This document shows, piece after piece, positions 10,601-19,511 of a stretch of 64,000 bases of DNA. Location of the stretch: NCBI GenBank assembly GCA_951813615.1, contig OX638377.1, positions 1,054,001 to 1,118,000 of the forward strand. Reading direction: 5' to 3'. Below the pieces are notes generated by a model that did not search any database, had not been told where the DNA came from, and saw only the letters and a list, made by a program, of their open reading frames with translations. The stretch comes from an uncultured Latescibacterota bacterium (GTDB lineage Bacteria > Latescibacterota > UBA2968 > UBA8231). The stretch's first letter is position 1, and each line of letters begins with the position of its first letter. Made by a program: the position numbers and the translations under genes.

Positions 10601-10946
10601 GCAAGCCATACAGGACGAAGTGCGAGACGTGCTCGCCGACTTGCAGCGGGAGCGGCTCACCCAGCGCACGCGACAAAATCAGGAGCGCATCTACCAGCGC
10701 ATGCTCGACGCCAGCCGCTCCATCCACAGCCGCGGCTTTGACGAAAAGCGGCGCAGCATCACAGCCACCGACCAGCCCTACGCCGGCCCAACCGCCCTGC
10801 CCACGGACCGCGGGCAGACACCCGACCTGTGGCGCGAAGCGTTGCGCCAAGCGCTCGCCGGCCCCTATCCCGAGGAGTACCGCGCCTTGCTCCGGCGCTA
10901 CTACGATCAAATCTACCAAGACCTGCAAACGCGCGAAGCCCCATGA
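7674..10946 (+). CDS. DUF4175-type membrane-anchored coiled-coil protein
   Basis: A 1090-residue protein. Two hydrophobic helices near residues 25-50 and 58-75 (and another around 150-165) anchor it in the membrane; residues 180-470 look like beta-rich domains; residues 490-1010 are strongly charged, Glu/Gln/Arg-rich and almost certainly coiled coil. This layout matches DUF4175 proteins (TIGR02302-like), which are found beside MoxR and DUF58 genes. It starts a plus-strand operon with a TPR protein, a secreted protein, MoxR and DUF58; its TGA overlaps the next ATG by four bases. The MoxR-DUF58 context suggests a cell-envelope or stress-related assembly. The exact role is not known. A long antisense frame at 9248-10228 is a coding shadow. 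Confidence 0.8.
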   Translation: MDHSSLSPLLTHLATLRRRALGLTICSALALALAAGLVSVLLWVLLEALFFLSPPWRTGLGILALLATGGALAFALRRHLPVVLSQHRFALFVERRCPPLQQRLISALELSDTDPSLHSPALLAAVRERAAALLRAANPAQILDRRPLYAYLRLLGGAAAVSLLCGALFGDDLAQAAQRCAHPLTAYERPPRTLITVQPGDLEIIKGDDATLQVHFAGDKPRRARIMRRASTEAPYQIEELVVDRADSVAYTFPQIQRSFRYAIAVGDDRSPEYEVRVIDPPAVKRLRLHYQYPAYSRLPDRIEEEGGDIQGLPGTRVALEIAANKPLSKAALVLDDTLSLAAQLDGATARVALQIERTGAYHIALTDRKGATNRDPIRYAIQVREDQKPEVAIVDPGRDSDLPESLKVLLKAEASDDFSVEEIALVYRVNNGSEQRRALPTNPQREVLVSHIWDLSAANLLPEDRIYYHLEVLDNNQVAGPQKGQSRQYVLRFPSLYELYSEADQAQEEQLSSLEELAAEGQAHQEYIERVRRELLKSEELSWEQKKELESTLAAEAERARAVEELAAELEKTIDSMQDEGTGNEELLEKLDHIRELMGDIATPEMQQALADLQKAATDPDPQALADALKRFNEDQQAFQQRLDRTIALLEQVRTEQQLRSIVEQAAELARRQSQINRELADGQSGLRQQLQEGSLQRDTERLAEQLQDLSESTAEQNPALSEQLSHRAEDIANKSLSERMRQMVRQMRAKSPDAAQQTGQALAADLDSLAEDLQQMQDEYLADEKAQLSRELRRAMRDLVQLSQRQESLLADARAQDQFALMQGTSHVVERIAAVGQRTLALAPDLSATIGYALREMHDAAQRLGQRNAQGARHPQRKAMRYLNETVLLLRESLDNLAKAQTPSAFAEAMQQLLGLSEQQSQLNQASEQAMGQMPGPGLQQQIARLSAQQQGLMQALDEIARSLRGHRGAQQRVQAIQDEVRDVLADLQRERLTQRTRQNQERIYQRMLDASRSIHSRGFDEKRRSITATDQPYAGPTALPTDRGQTPDLWREALRQALAGPYPEEYRALLRRYYDQIYQDLQTREAP

Positions 10947-11764
10947 AAATACCCGTTCTCATCTGCACCCTCGGCCTGTGGAGCGCGGCGGCCGCGACCA
11001 CCGACCTACAAGCACAAGTCGAGCAAGCACGCCTATTGCTTGAACACGACGCACAGGCGGCGTGTACGGCCCTGCAAGCAGTAGTTGAAGCTCCGCAACG
11101 CGGGCCGTGGACCGAACCGGCCCGGCTGCTGTTCGCCGAGTGCAACCTGCGCCTTGACGACCTAGACCGCGCCGATCGCGTTTGGTCGGACTTGGAAAAG
11201 CGCGGCGGCCCAGCCGCGTACACAGCTCGCTATTACCGCGCCGAACTACTCTACTTCCGCGGCGACTTTGCCGCAGCGATTGCCTCCTTGGCCGTACTGA
11301 GTGCTACCAACCCGAACCATGACTTTGCCAACGATGCCCTCGCCCTGCTAGCCGTCTGCGAAGAGTACGCCGCGTCCGAAGGACTCGCCGATCTCAGCCG
11401 CGCTCAGCTACTAGAGCGCCAAGGACAGAGCGAAGCGGCCGACGCGCACTGGGCGGCTCTCGAAGAGGGGGCCGACCCGGGCCTTGCTGAGTGGAGCTTG
11501 CTCATCCGCGCCGGATTGCGCTCACAGCAAGATCGCCTCGACGAAGCCATGACCCTGTACCAGCGCCAAATCGCCCGCTTCCCCCAAGGCGAGCACATCG
11601 TCGCCGCCCACCTCGGCCTAGCCGCGCTCTACGAACGCCAAGGCGCGATAGAGCAAGCCCTCAAAACCTGCGAGACCGCGCTCCTCCAACACCCGCACGA
11701 CGCCCGCGCCCCAGAGACGCGCCTCCACATCGAGCGGCTCCGCCACCTGCGCGAAAGCGGCTGA
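10943..11764 (+). CDS. Exported TPR-type repeat protein
   Basis: A 273-residue protein of helical repeats. The start is the ATG at 10943, which overlaps the DUF4175 stop as ATGA; the frame is open further upstream but that stretch lies inside the previous gene. Residues 1-18 form a signal peptide (MKIPVLICTLGLWSAAAA). The rest is rich in paired amphipathic helices with TPR-like features: A-x-x-x-L-L-F-A-E-C near 54-65 and G-x-x-x-A-x-x-Y-x-R-Q near 190-205 and 225-240. It probably acts as a periplasmic scaffold for the proteins encoded around it. Partners are inferred from operon position. Confidence 0.75.
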   Translation: MKIPVLICTLGLWSAAAATTDLQAQVEQARLLLEHDAQAACTALQAVVEAPQRGPWTEPARLLFAECNLRLDDLDRADRVWSDLEKRGGPAAYTARYYRAELLYFRGDFAAAIASLAVLSATNPNHDFANDALALLAVCEEYAASEGLADLSRAQLLERQGQSEAADAHWAALEEGADPGLAEWSLLIRAGLRSQQDRLDEAMTLYQRQIARFPQGEHIVAAHLGLAALYERQGAIEQALKTCETALLQHPHDARAPETRLHIERLRHLRESG

Positions 11765-11768
11765 CCCC

Positions 11769-13028
11769 ATGCCTATCCTCTTTGCCCTAGCCCTTTGCAC
11801 CCTCGCCCTCCTCCCGGCCCGCGCCGAGCAGATCCTCGTGCCCATGGACACCTCCCAGCGCGACCATCTCCGGGCCTACGGCCTCGCTTTCTGGACCTTG
11901 GAGCGCGGCATTCCGGTCGAATGGCTGCTCAACTATCGCGGCGGCTCATTCCTCGTCGAAGCACACGCCCTCATCGCCAGCGAAGCCATCCTGCGCGGCG
12001 TCAGCACCGAGCACATCTCCGAGGCCCAAGTCGCCCAGATCCACGCAGAGATCGACGCGTCCAACATGGAAGTTGTGCGCTTGGAAAAGGTGCCGAAGAT
12101 CGCCGTGTACACACCGCCCAACAAACAGCCCTGGGATGACGCAGTGACCCTCGCGCTGGAATACGCCCAAATCGACTACGAAAAAATCTGGGATGACGAA
12201 GTGCTCCAAGGTGCACTCGACGACTACGACTGGCTGCACCTGCACCACGAGGACTTCACCGGCCAGTACGGCAAGTTCTACGGCTCGTACAGCAATCAGG
12301 CTTGGTACCGCGAACAGCAGGTTGCGTACGAGCAGATGGCACGCCGCCTCGGCTACACCAAAGTCTCCGCGCAAAAGAAGGCCGTGGTCGTCAAAATTTA
12401 CGAGTACATGGCTGCGGGCGGCTTCCTCTTCGCCATGTGCTCGGCCACTGACACCTTTGACATCGCCCTCGCCGCGCTCGACCTGGATATATGCCACGCG
12501 GTCTTCGACGGCGACCCAGCCGACCCCAACGCCCAAGCCCAGCTCGACTTCAGCCGCACCGTGGCCTTTGAAAACTTCGTCCTCGAAACCAACCCGCTCG
12601 TGTACGAATTCTCCAACATCGACACCACGCCGGACGACATGCGCCGGATCCGCACGGCCGAGGCCGAGTATTTCACGCTGTTCGAGTTCTCCGCCAAATA
12701 CGACCCCGTGCCGACGATGCTCACCCAGTGCCACACCAACATCGTCGATGGCTTCCTCGGCCAGACCACGGCCTTCCGCCAGTCGCTGATCAAGGACTCG
12801 GTCATCCTCCTCGGCCAAGAAGGGGGCACCGACAGTGTCAAGTACATCCACGGCCGCGTCGGCAAAGGCACCTTCACCTTCTACGCCGGCCACGACCCAG
12901 AAGACCACAGACACCACGTCCACGACCCGCCGACCAACCTCACCTTGCATCCAAACTCGCCCGGCTATCGGCTAATTCTGAACAACGTGCTCTTTCCGGC
13001 GGCCAAGAAAAAGGAGCGCAAGACCTGA
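11769..13028 (+). CDS. Secreted conserved protein often labelled asparagine synthetase B-like
   Basis: A 419-residue exported protein with a signal peptide at residues 1-19 (hydrophobic core, LLPARAEQ cleavage region). It resembles a conserved family in FCB bacteria that databases often name asparagine synthetase B, although no glutaminase or AMP-forming synthetase motif is visible, so that name should not be trusted. Visible blocks are KIAVYTPPNKQPWDDAV, WLHLHHEDFTGQYGKF and a C-terminal GKGTFTFYAGHDPEDHRHHVHDP stretch rich in histidine, suggesting a possible metal site. The fold may resemble a glutamine-amidotransferase-like Rossmann domain. It starts four bases after the TPR gene and precedes moxR. 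A 334-residue antisense frame covers it but is a shadow. Confidence 0.7.
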   Translation: MPILFALALCTLALLPARAEQILVPMDTSQRDHLRAYGLAFWTLERGIPVEWLLNYRGGSFLVEAHALIASEAILRGVSTEHISEAQVAQIHAEIDASNMEVVRLEKVPKIAVYTPPNKQPWDDAVTLALEYAQIDYEKIWDDEVLQGALDDYDWLHLHHEDFTGQYGKFYGSYSNQAWYREQQVAYEQMARRLGYTKVSAQKKAVVVKIYEYMAAGGFLFAMCSATDTFDIALAALDLDICHAVFDGDPADPNAQAQLDFSRTVAFENFVLETNPLVYEFSNIDTTPDDMRRIRTAEAEYFTLFEFSAKYDPVPTMLTQCHTNIVDGFLGQTTAFRQSLIKDSVILLGQEGGTDSVKYIHGRVGKGTFTFYAGHDPEDHRHHVHDPPTNLTLHPNSPGYRLILNNVLFPAAKKKERKT

Positions 13029-13098
13029 GTATTTGAATGGCCCTTGCAAAGACGGTATTTTTTCCAACGCACCAATCCATTCTCCTGAAAGGAAGTAC

Positions 13099-14088
13099 AT
13101 GTCAGACACCGAGGCCGTAGCTCAGCTCGGCCAAATCAGGGACCGCATCTACGGCGAGATCGGCCAAGTCATCATCGGCCAGAAGCAAATCGTCGAGGAA
13201 CTGCTCATCGCCTTGCTCGCCGGCGGCCACTGCCTGTTGGTAGGCGTACCTGGCTTGGCCAAAACTACGCTCATCCAAACCCTCGCCCGCACGCTCGATC
13301 TCTCGTTTGGCCGCATCCAATTCACCCCGGATCTGATGCCCTCGGACATCACCGGCACTGAAGTACTCGAAGAGGACATCGACACTGGCCGCAAGGCCTT
13401 TCGCTTCATCCACGGGCCCCTGTTTGCCAACGTCATCCTAGCCGACGAAATCAACCGCACGCCTCCCAAGACCCAAGCGGCTCTGCTCCAAGCCATGCAG
13501 GAACACGCGGTCACCGCAGCCGGCGAGACCATGCAACTCAGCGAGCCATTCTTCGTGCTCGCCACCCAAAACCCCATCGAGCAGGAGGGGACCTATCCCC
13601 TGCCCGAGGCCCAACTCGACCGCTTTATCTTCGAGCTGTGGATCGACTATCCCAGCGACCGCGAGGAAGAGGACATCGTCCGCGCCACCACCAGCGTCGC
13701 CCAAGCCACTGTCAGCCAAGTCGTCGATGCTCAGCAGATCATCGAGCTACAACAACTCGTGCGCCGGGTGCCCGTGGCCGATCACTGCGTCCGCTACGCC
13801 GTCTCGCTCGTGCGTTCCTCTCGACCCAAGGATACCCAAGCACCGGACTACATCCGCGAAATGGTTAGCTGGGGCGCCGGGCCGCGCGCCTCCCAGTACT
13901 TGGTCTTAGCGGCCAAGGCACGAGCCATCCTCGCCGGCCGGCACTCGGTCGCCATCGAGGACATCCGGGCCGTGGCCCTGCCAGTGATGCGCCACCGCAT
14001 GGTCGTCAACTTCCACGCCGAAGCGCAAAACATCAGCGCGATCGGCCTAATCGAACGCCTGCTCGCCGACGTGGAGCCAGAATCCTAA
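13099..14088 (+). CDS. MoxR-family AAA+ ATPase
   Basis: A 329-residue AAA+ ATPase of the MoxR group. Walker A is GVPGLAKT at residues 49-56, Walker B is VILADEINR around 112-120, and a sensor-type block ATQNPIEQEGTYPLPEAQLDRF follows; the C-terminal lid ends near 325. The ATG at 13099 is chosen because AAAGGA precedes it at good spacing and the family usually starts close to this point; an in-frame start at 13033 would add 22 atypical residues. Known MoxR proteins act as chaperone-like ATPases working with von Willebrand-type partners. Here the partner is the DUF58 protein starting two bases after the stop. Confidence 0.95.
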   Translation: MSDTEAVAQLGQIRDRIYGEIGQVIIGQKQIVEELLIALLAGGHCLLVGVPGLAKTTLIQTLARTLDLSFGRIQFTPDLMPSDITGTEVLEEDIDTGRKAFRFIHGPLFANVILADEINRTPPKTQAALLQAMQEHAVTAAGETMQLSEPFFVLATQNPIEQEGTYPLPEAQLDRFIFELWIDYPSDREEEDIVRATTSVAQATVSQVVDAQQIIELQQLVRRVPVADHCVRYAVSLVRSSRPKDTQAPDYIREMVSWGAGPRASQYLVLAAKARAILAGRHSVAIEDIRAVALPVMRHRMVVNFHAEAQNISAIGLIERLLADVEPES

Positions 14089-14089
14089 C

Positions 14090-14989
14090 GTGAGCGAAGC
14101 CGCCTCCTACCTCCACCCGGAAACCATCTCGCGCCTCTCGCGCCTCGACCTGATTGCGCGCCTCGTGGTCGAAGGTTTTATCACCGGCCTGCACCGCAGC
14201 CCGTACCATGGCTTCTCAGTCGAATTCTCCGAGCATCGTCCCTACATGCCGGGCGATCCCCTGCGCGACCTCGATTGGAAGGCATACGCCAAGTCCGACC
14301 GCCTGTACGTCAAACAGTACGAAGAGGAAACCAACCTCAAAGCCTATCTACTGCTCGACGTGTCTGGCTCCATGGACTTTGCGGCCGGCGCGCCGCTGAG
14401 CAAATTTCGCTACGCGGTCTCTTTGGCGGCTGCGCTGTCGTATCTCATGCTCAAGCAACGCGACGCAGTCGGCCTATTGCTCTACCACCACCAGACCGAA
14501 GCGTACGTGCCCCCGCGTTCGGTACAAAGCCACCTCCAAGTGCTCCTCAAGACCATCGACCAAGCGCAGCCACGCAGCGAGACGAGCATGGCTCCGGCCT
14601 TTCACGACCTCGCCGAACGCATCCGCCGCCGTGGCCTCGTCATCGTGCTCTCCGACCTGCTCGACGCGCCCGACCAAGTCCTCAAAGGGCTGCGCCACTT
14701 CCGCCACCTGCAGCACGAAGTGATCGTCTTCCACCTACTCGACCCTCGCGAGCGCGACCTCGCCTTCCGCGACCAGACCCGCTTCTACGACCTCGAAGAC
14801 CCAGACCAAACCCTCACCACCCAGCCCTGGCACATCCAACACGAATACCGCGCGTTGATGGACGAGCTGATCCAGACCTATCGGCTCGGGTGTGCCGAGG
14901 CCGGCATCGACTACGCCCTACTCGACACGGCGACCCCCTTTGACGTGGCCCTATCGCGCTACCTAGCACAGCGCAAAAAAATGGGTTAG
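14090..14989 (+). CDS. DUF58 (VWA-like) protein
   Basis: A 299-residue DUF58 protein. The DUF58 signature region RPYMPGDPLRDLDWKAYAKS lies near residues 50-70, and the VWA-type metal-binding motif DVSGS is at 90-94, followed by a T-x-x-x-A-F helix and VIVLSDLLD near 185. It starts with GTG one base after the moxR stop, so translation is likely coupled. DUF58 proteins pair with MoxR ATPases in many bacteria. It ends the operon that began with DUF4175. The C-terminus contains no extra domain. Confidence 0.93.
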   Translation: MSEAASYLHPETISRLSRLDLIARLVVEGFITGLHRSPYHGFSVEFSEHRPYMPGDPLRDLDWKAYAKSDRLYVKQYEEETNLKAYLLLDVSGSMDFAAGAPLSKFRYAVSLAAALSYLMLKQRDAVGLLLYHHQTEAYVPPRSVQSHLQVLLKTIDQAQPRSETSMAPAFHDLAERIRRRGLVIVLSDLLDAPDQVLKGLRHFRHLQHEVIVFHLLDPRERDLAFRDQTRFYDLEDPDQTLTTQPWHIQHEYRALMDELIQTYRLGCAEAGIDYALLDTATPFDVALSRYLAQRKKMG

Positions 14990-15069
14990 CCGCCGTCCCG
15001 TCTTGAAACTTGACTTTTTTGTACAGATTCCTAAGTTCTTGAAGCTGTGCCTAGATACAAGGAGCCAAC

Positions 15070-16533
15070 ATGAGCGAAAGCACCCAAACCCTAGAGCAGT
15101 TTGCCAACCGCGATTACGAGTGGGGATTCGTCACCGACATTGAAGCCGACTCGGCCCCACCCGGCCTCAACGAAGAGATCATCCGCTTCATTTCCGCCAA
15201 AAAGGACGAGCCTGAGTTCATGCTCGAATGGCGGCTCAAAGCCTATCGCCGCTGGCTCACCATGGAGGATCCAACGCGCGGCAAACAGAGCCAGCGCTGG
15301 GCCATGGTCCACTATCCCGACATCAACTACCAAGACATCGTCTACTACTCGGCCCCCAAGCAGAAACAGCTCGATAGCCTCGACGAGGTCGATCCCGAAA
15401 TTCTGGCCACCTACCAGAAGCTGGGCATCCCGCTCGAAGAGCAGAAAATGCTCGCTGGCGTGGCCGTGGACGCCGTGTTCGACAGCGTCTCCGTGGCCAC
15501 CACGTTCAAGGACAAGCTAGCCGAGTTGGGCATCATCTTCTGCTCCATGTCCGAGGCCATCCACAATCACCCCGAGCTCGTGCGAAAATACCTCGGCTCG
15601 GTCGTGCCCTATTCCGACAATTTCTTCGCTACCCTCAACTCCGCGGTCTTTACCGACGGCTCCTTCGTGTACGTGCCGCCGGGCGTGCGCTGCCCCATGG
15701 AGCTATCGACGTACTTCCGCATCAACGCGGCGAACACCGGCCAATTCGAGCGCACCTTGGTCATCGCCGACGAGGGGTCGTATGTGTCATATTTAGAGGG
15801 CTGTACGGCGCCCATGCGCGACGAAAACCAGCTCCACGCAGCCGTCGTCGAACTCGTAGCCCTCGGCGACGCGCAGATCAAGTACTCCACCGTGCAGAAC
15901 TGGTACCCGGGCGATGAAAATGGCAAAGGTGGGATCTACAACTTCGTCACCAAGCGCGGCGCATGTCGCGGCGACCGCTCCAAAATCTCGTGGACCCAAG
16001 TCGAGACTGGCTCGGCCATCACTTGGAAGTACCCTAGCTGCATCTTACAGGGCGATCACTCGGTCGGCGAATTTTACTCGGTGGCCGTCACCTCTAAGCG
16101 GCAGCAAGCCGACACGGGCACCAAGATGCACCACATCGGCAAAAACACCCGCAGCACCATTATCTCCAAGGGCATTTCGGCCCAGCGCGGCCAAAACACC
16201 TATCGCGGCAAGGTGCAGGTGCTCAAAAACGCGACCGGTGCCCGCAACTTCACCCAGTGCGATTCCATGCTCATCGGCGACCAATGCGGCGCACACACCT
16301 TTCCCTACATCGAGGTGCGCAATCCCACCGCCCACGTTGAGCACGAGGCGTCCACCTCCAAGATCGGCGAAGACCAAATTTTCTACTGCAACCAGCGCGG
16401 GATTTCCACTGAAGACGCCATCTCCATGATCGTCAACGGCTTCTGCAAGGAAGTCCTCGCCGAGCTACCGATGGAATTCGCCGTCGAAGCGCAAAAGCTG
16501 CTCGGTATCAGCCTCGAAGGCAGCGTCGGCTAA
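15070..16533 (+). CDS. sufB: SufB, Fe-S cluster assembly scaffold
   Basis: A 487-residue SufB. In the SUF system it forms the SufBCD complex, on which Fe-S clusters are built in the cytoplasm. Recognisable blocks are [52 protein letters not shown] and [16 protein letters not shown] near the C-terminus. Length is normal for the family. AAGGAG lies six bases before the ATG. A weak promoter candidate (TTGACT at 15010-15015, TAAGTT 16 bases later) lies upstream. sufB heads the operon, but the next two genes are a toxin-antitoxin-type pair rather than sufC. The rrf2-type gene at the operon end probably regulates it. Confidence 0.97.
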   Translation: MSESTQTLEQFANRDYEWGFVTDIEADSAPPGLNEEIIRFISAKKDEPEFMLEWRLKAYRRWLTMEDPTRGKQSQRWAMVHYPDINYQDIVYYSAPKQKQLDSLDEVDPEILATYQKLGIPLEEQKMLAGVAVDAVFDSVSVATTFKDKLAELGIIFCSMSEAIHNHPELVRKYLGSVVPYSDNFFATLNSAVFTDGSFVYVPPGVRCPMELSTYFRINAANTGQFERTLVIADEGSYVSYLEGCTAPMRDENQLHAAVVELVALGDAQIKYSTVQNWYPGDENGKGGIYNFVTKRGACRGDRSKISWTQVETGSAITWKYPSCILQGDHSVGEFYSVAVTSKRQQADTGTKMHHIGKNTRSTIISKGISAQRGQNTYRGKVQVLKNATGARNFTQCDSMLIGDQCGAHTFPYIEVRNPTAHVEHEASTSKIGEDQIFYCNQRGISTEDAISMIVNGFCKEVLAELPMEFAVEAQKLLGISLEGSVG

Positions 16534-16544
16534 AGGAACACGCC

Positions 16545-17054
16545 ATGACAACCGCAGAACAAGCCCAAGCTCCACTTTGGCAGGACCGGATCGTCAAAGA
16601 CCCGCAGATACTCGGCGGCAAACCGACAGTGAAAGGCACCCGGCTCTCCGTCGAATTCATAACCAATGAACTCGAACGTGGCCGCACCGAAGCTGACATC
16701 ATCCGCGACTACTCGTCTCACCTCACCTCTGAAGATATCGAGGCATGTCGTCAGTACAAAGCTACCGGTACCAAGCTGTCCTACACTACTTGGGCTATGC
16801 AGGATGCCTTGATGGACGGCGAGATTACCGCAGAGGAATTTGAGGCCCTAAAAAAGGAACAAATCACCTGGGAGGAACTGCATACCCTGAAGGGCGGCGG
16901 CGTCACTTGGGCACAACTCGATGCGCTACGAGAAGGCAAGATCACTTGGGTTCAATTGGACGATCTGAGAGCTGGCAAGATCACTTGGGAGGAACTCGAC
17001 GCCGCAATGGGCGGTAGATACAAGATGATCTGGAAAAACGGCGAAAGACCGTGA
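16545..17054 (+). CDS. DUF433 antitoxin-like protein with C-terminal tryptophan repeats
   Basis: A 169-residue protein with two parts. Residues 12-80 match DUF433: RIVKDPQILGGKPTVKGTRL then HLTSEDIEACRQYKA, a helix-turn-helix-like antitoxin domain. Residues 95-160 are a run of four to five imperfect 13-14-residue repeats with core ITW-x-x-L-x-x-L-x-x-G. Together with the DUF5615 gene just downstream (four bases gap) it forms a predicted toxin-antitoxin pair, in which this protein would bind the operator and neutralise the partner. AAAGGA precedes the ATG. The pair sits between sufB and sufC, so it is probably co-transcribed with the suf genes. The repeat tail is not part of the usual DUF433 length and is unexplained. 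Confidence 0.85.
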   Translation: MTTAEQAQAPLWQDRIVKDPQILGGKPTVKGTRLSVEFITNELERGRTEADIIRDYSSHLTSEDIEACRQYKATGTKLSYTTWAMQDALMDGEITAEEFEALKKEQITWEELHTLKGGGVTWAQLDALREGKITWVQLDDLRAGKITWEELDAAMGGRYKMIWKNGERP

Positions 17055-17058
17055 GACG

Positions 17059-17403
17059 GTGAGAATACTAGCCGACGAAAATATGTCGGCGCACGTCGTC
17101 GCTCGTCTGCGCGGAGCTGGTCACGATGTGCGCTGGGCTAAAGAAACCGACCCAAGTGAAGCAGATATAAACCTACTGGCACTAGCGATTCACCAACAAC
17201 GCACTTTAGTAACCTATGATACGGACTTCGGAGAATTGGTCCATCGGCATTACATGACAGCTCCTTACGGCGTCATCCAGTTCCGCGTACATGACCACGT
17301 GCCGAGCGACGTGGAACGAGAATTTGTCTTCAACACCATCAATATGTGGGAACGCTGGCCGCCCGGAGTATGGACCATTCAGATACGTCACCGGCCAAAT
17401 TGA
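17059..17403 (+). CDS. DUF5615 PIN-like toxin candidate
   Basis: A 114-residue protein of the DUF5615 (PIN-like, Mut7-C-related) family. The ILADEN motif at residues 3-8 and LVTYDTDFGEL near 50-60 supply the acidic residues expected for a PIN-type metal-dependent RNase site. Start is GTG at 17059. It is the usual partner of DUF433 antitoxins, and follows one by four bases. Toxicity and RNA cleavage are inferred from the family, not shown. A 69-base gap separates it from sufC; this gap contains a short GGACC-CCAA-GGTCC hairpin but no U-run. Confidence 0.85.
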   Translation: MRILADENMSAHVVARLRGAGHDVRWAKETDPSEADINLLALAIHQQRTLVTYDTDFGELVHRHYMTAPYGVIQFRVHDHVPSDVEREFVFNTINMWERWPPGVWTIQIRHRPN

Positions 17404-17472
17404 CCTTCTAATATTTCTCGGACCCCAAGGTCCATATCCACATAGTATTACAACCCTAATCGAAAGCACACT

Positions 17473-18218
<746 letters not shown>

Positions 18219-18222
<4 letters not shown>

Positions 18223-19511
18223 ATGGCGTCGCTCATTATCAGTCCTGCTTTAACGACCTCGTCGGTACAGATGAGTTGCTGTCGCTGCGGCAAAAGGCCA
18301 TTGAACACTTCACCGACGCGGGCTTTCCCACGACCAAAGACGAGGAATGGGCTTTTACCAACATCGCCCCTCTGACTCGGGTCGACTTCGAGCTAGCCGC
18401 GTCCACGAATGCACCTACCGTTCTCGACGACTACCGCTACGGCCTCAACGGGCTGGTCTTTGTCGATGGCCACTTTGCCCGCGCGCATTCTCATCTCAAC
18501 GGCCTATCCGCCGGTGTGCGCGTCGAGCGCTTGGGCGACGCCATTGCCTCAAACGGCGACTTAGTCTCAGACTCCCTAGGCCAAGCCGCCGCCACCGAGA
18601 ACGAGGCATTCACCGCGCTCAACACCGCCTTCTTGCAAGACGGTGCGGTCGTCTATTTGCCTCGGGGTGCCGTCGTCGAGCAGCCCATCCACTTGCTGTT
18701 TGTCTCCACCGGCCAACGCGCCAACGTCATTTCCCATCCGCGCATCCTCGTGGTCGCCGAAGCCAACACCCAAGCGACTATCGTCGAAAGTTACGTCGGC
18801 TTGGAGTCGGAACCGTATCTGACCAACAGCGTCAGCGAATTCTTCGTCGGCCCCAACGCCGTGCTCGACCACTATCGAGTCCAGCGCGAGTCCGCCGCCG
18901 CCTTCCACATCGCGGCGACCCACGTCCGCGAAGAACGCGCCGCCCAATTCCGCTCGACCGCTATCACCTTGGGAGGACGCCTGACCCGTCATCACGTCCA
19001 CACCGCGCTAGAGGGCGAAGGCGTTGATTCCACTCTCAACGGCCTCTACATCGAAGACGGGGCGCAACACGTCGATAACCACACGCTCATCGAACACGCC
19101 CAGCCGCACTGCCAAAGCCACGAGTTCTACAAGGGCATTCTCGGCGGCCGAGCCACCGGCGTCTTCCGCGGCAAAATCCACGTCCACCAAGCCGCACAAA
19201 AAACCGACGCCTATCAAGCCAACCAAAACCTCCTACTCTCGGAGACGGCCCAAATCAACACCAAGCCCCAGCTCGAAATCTACGCCGACGACGTCAAGTG
19301 TTCGCACGGAGCCACCATCGGCCAACTCGACGAAGACGCCCTCTTTTACTTGCGCTCCCGCGGCATTGGCCACCAAGAGGCCGTCCGAGTGCTGACGCGC
19401 GCCTTTGCCGGCGAAGTCCTCGACCGCGTGCGCGTCCCCGCCCTCAAAAACCAACTCGACCAACTAGTCGATCACCGGCTAAACCAAGCCGCCGCTGGAA
19501 TTGCCTCGTGA
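18219..19511 (+). CDS. sufD: SufD, Fe-S cluster assembly scaffold subunit
   Basis: A 430-residue SufD. The start is the ATG at 18219, overlapping the sufC stop; the longer open frame upstream is sufC in another frame. Family blocks include [14 protein letters not shown] near residues 35-48, [17 protein letters not shown], and the C-terminal [20 protein letters not shown] with RSRGI. SufD partners SufB and SufC in the scaffold. The GTG of sufS overlaps its stop codon, continuing the chain of coupled genes. Confidence 0.96.

Noticed and set aside
11946..12950. 334-codon minus-strand frame
   Set aside because: It lies fully antisense to the secreted AsnB-like gene; the plus-strand frame has a signal peptide and operon context, the minus one has neither.
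17404..17472. GGACC-CCAA-GGTCC hairpin before sufC as a terminator
   Set aside because: Five-base stem without a T-run; it would also cut off sufC from its operon, with no alternative promoter evident.
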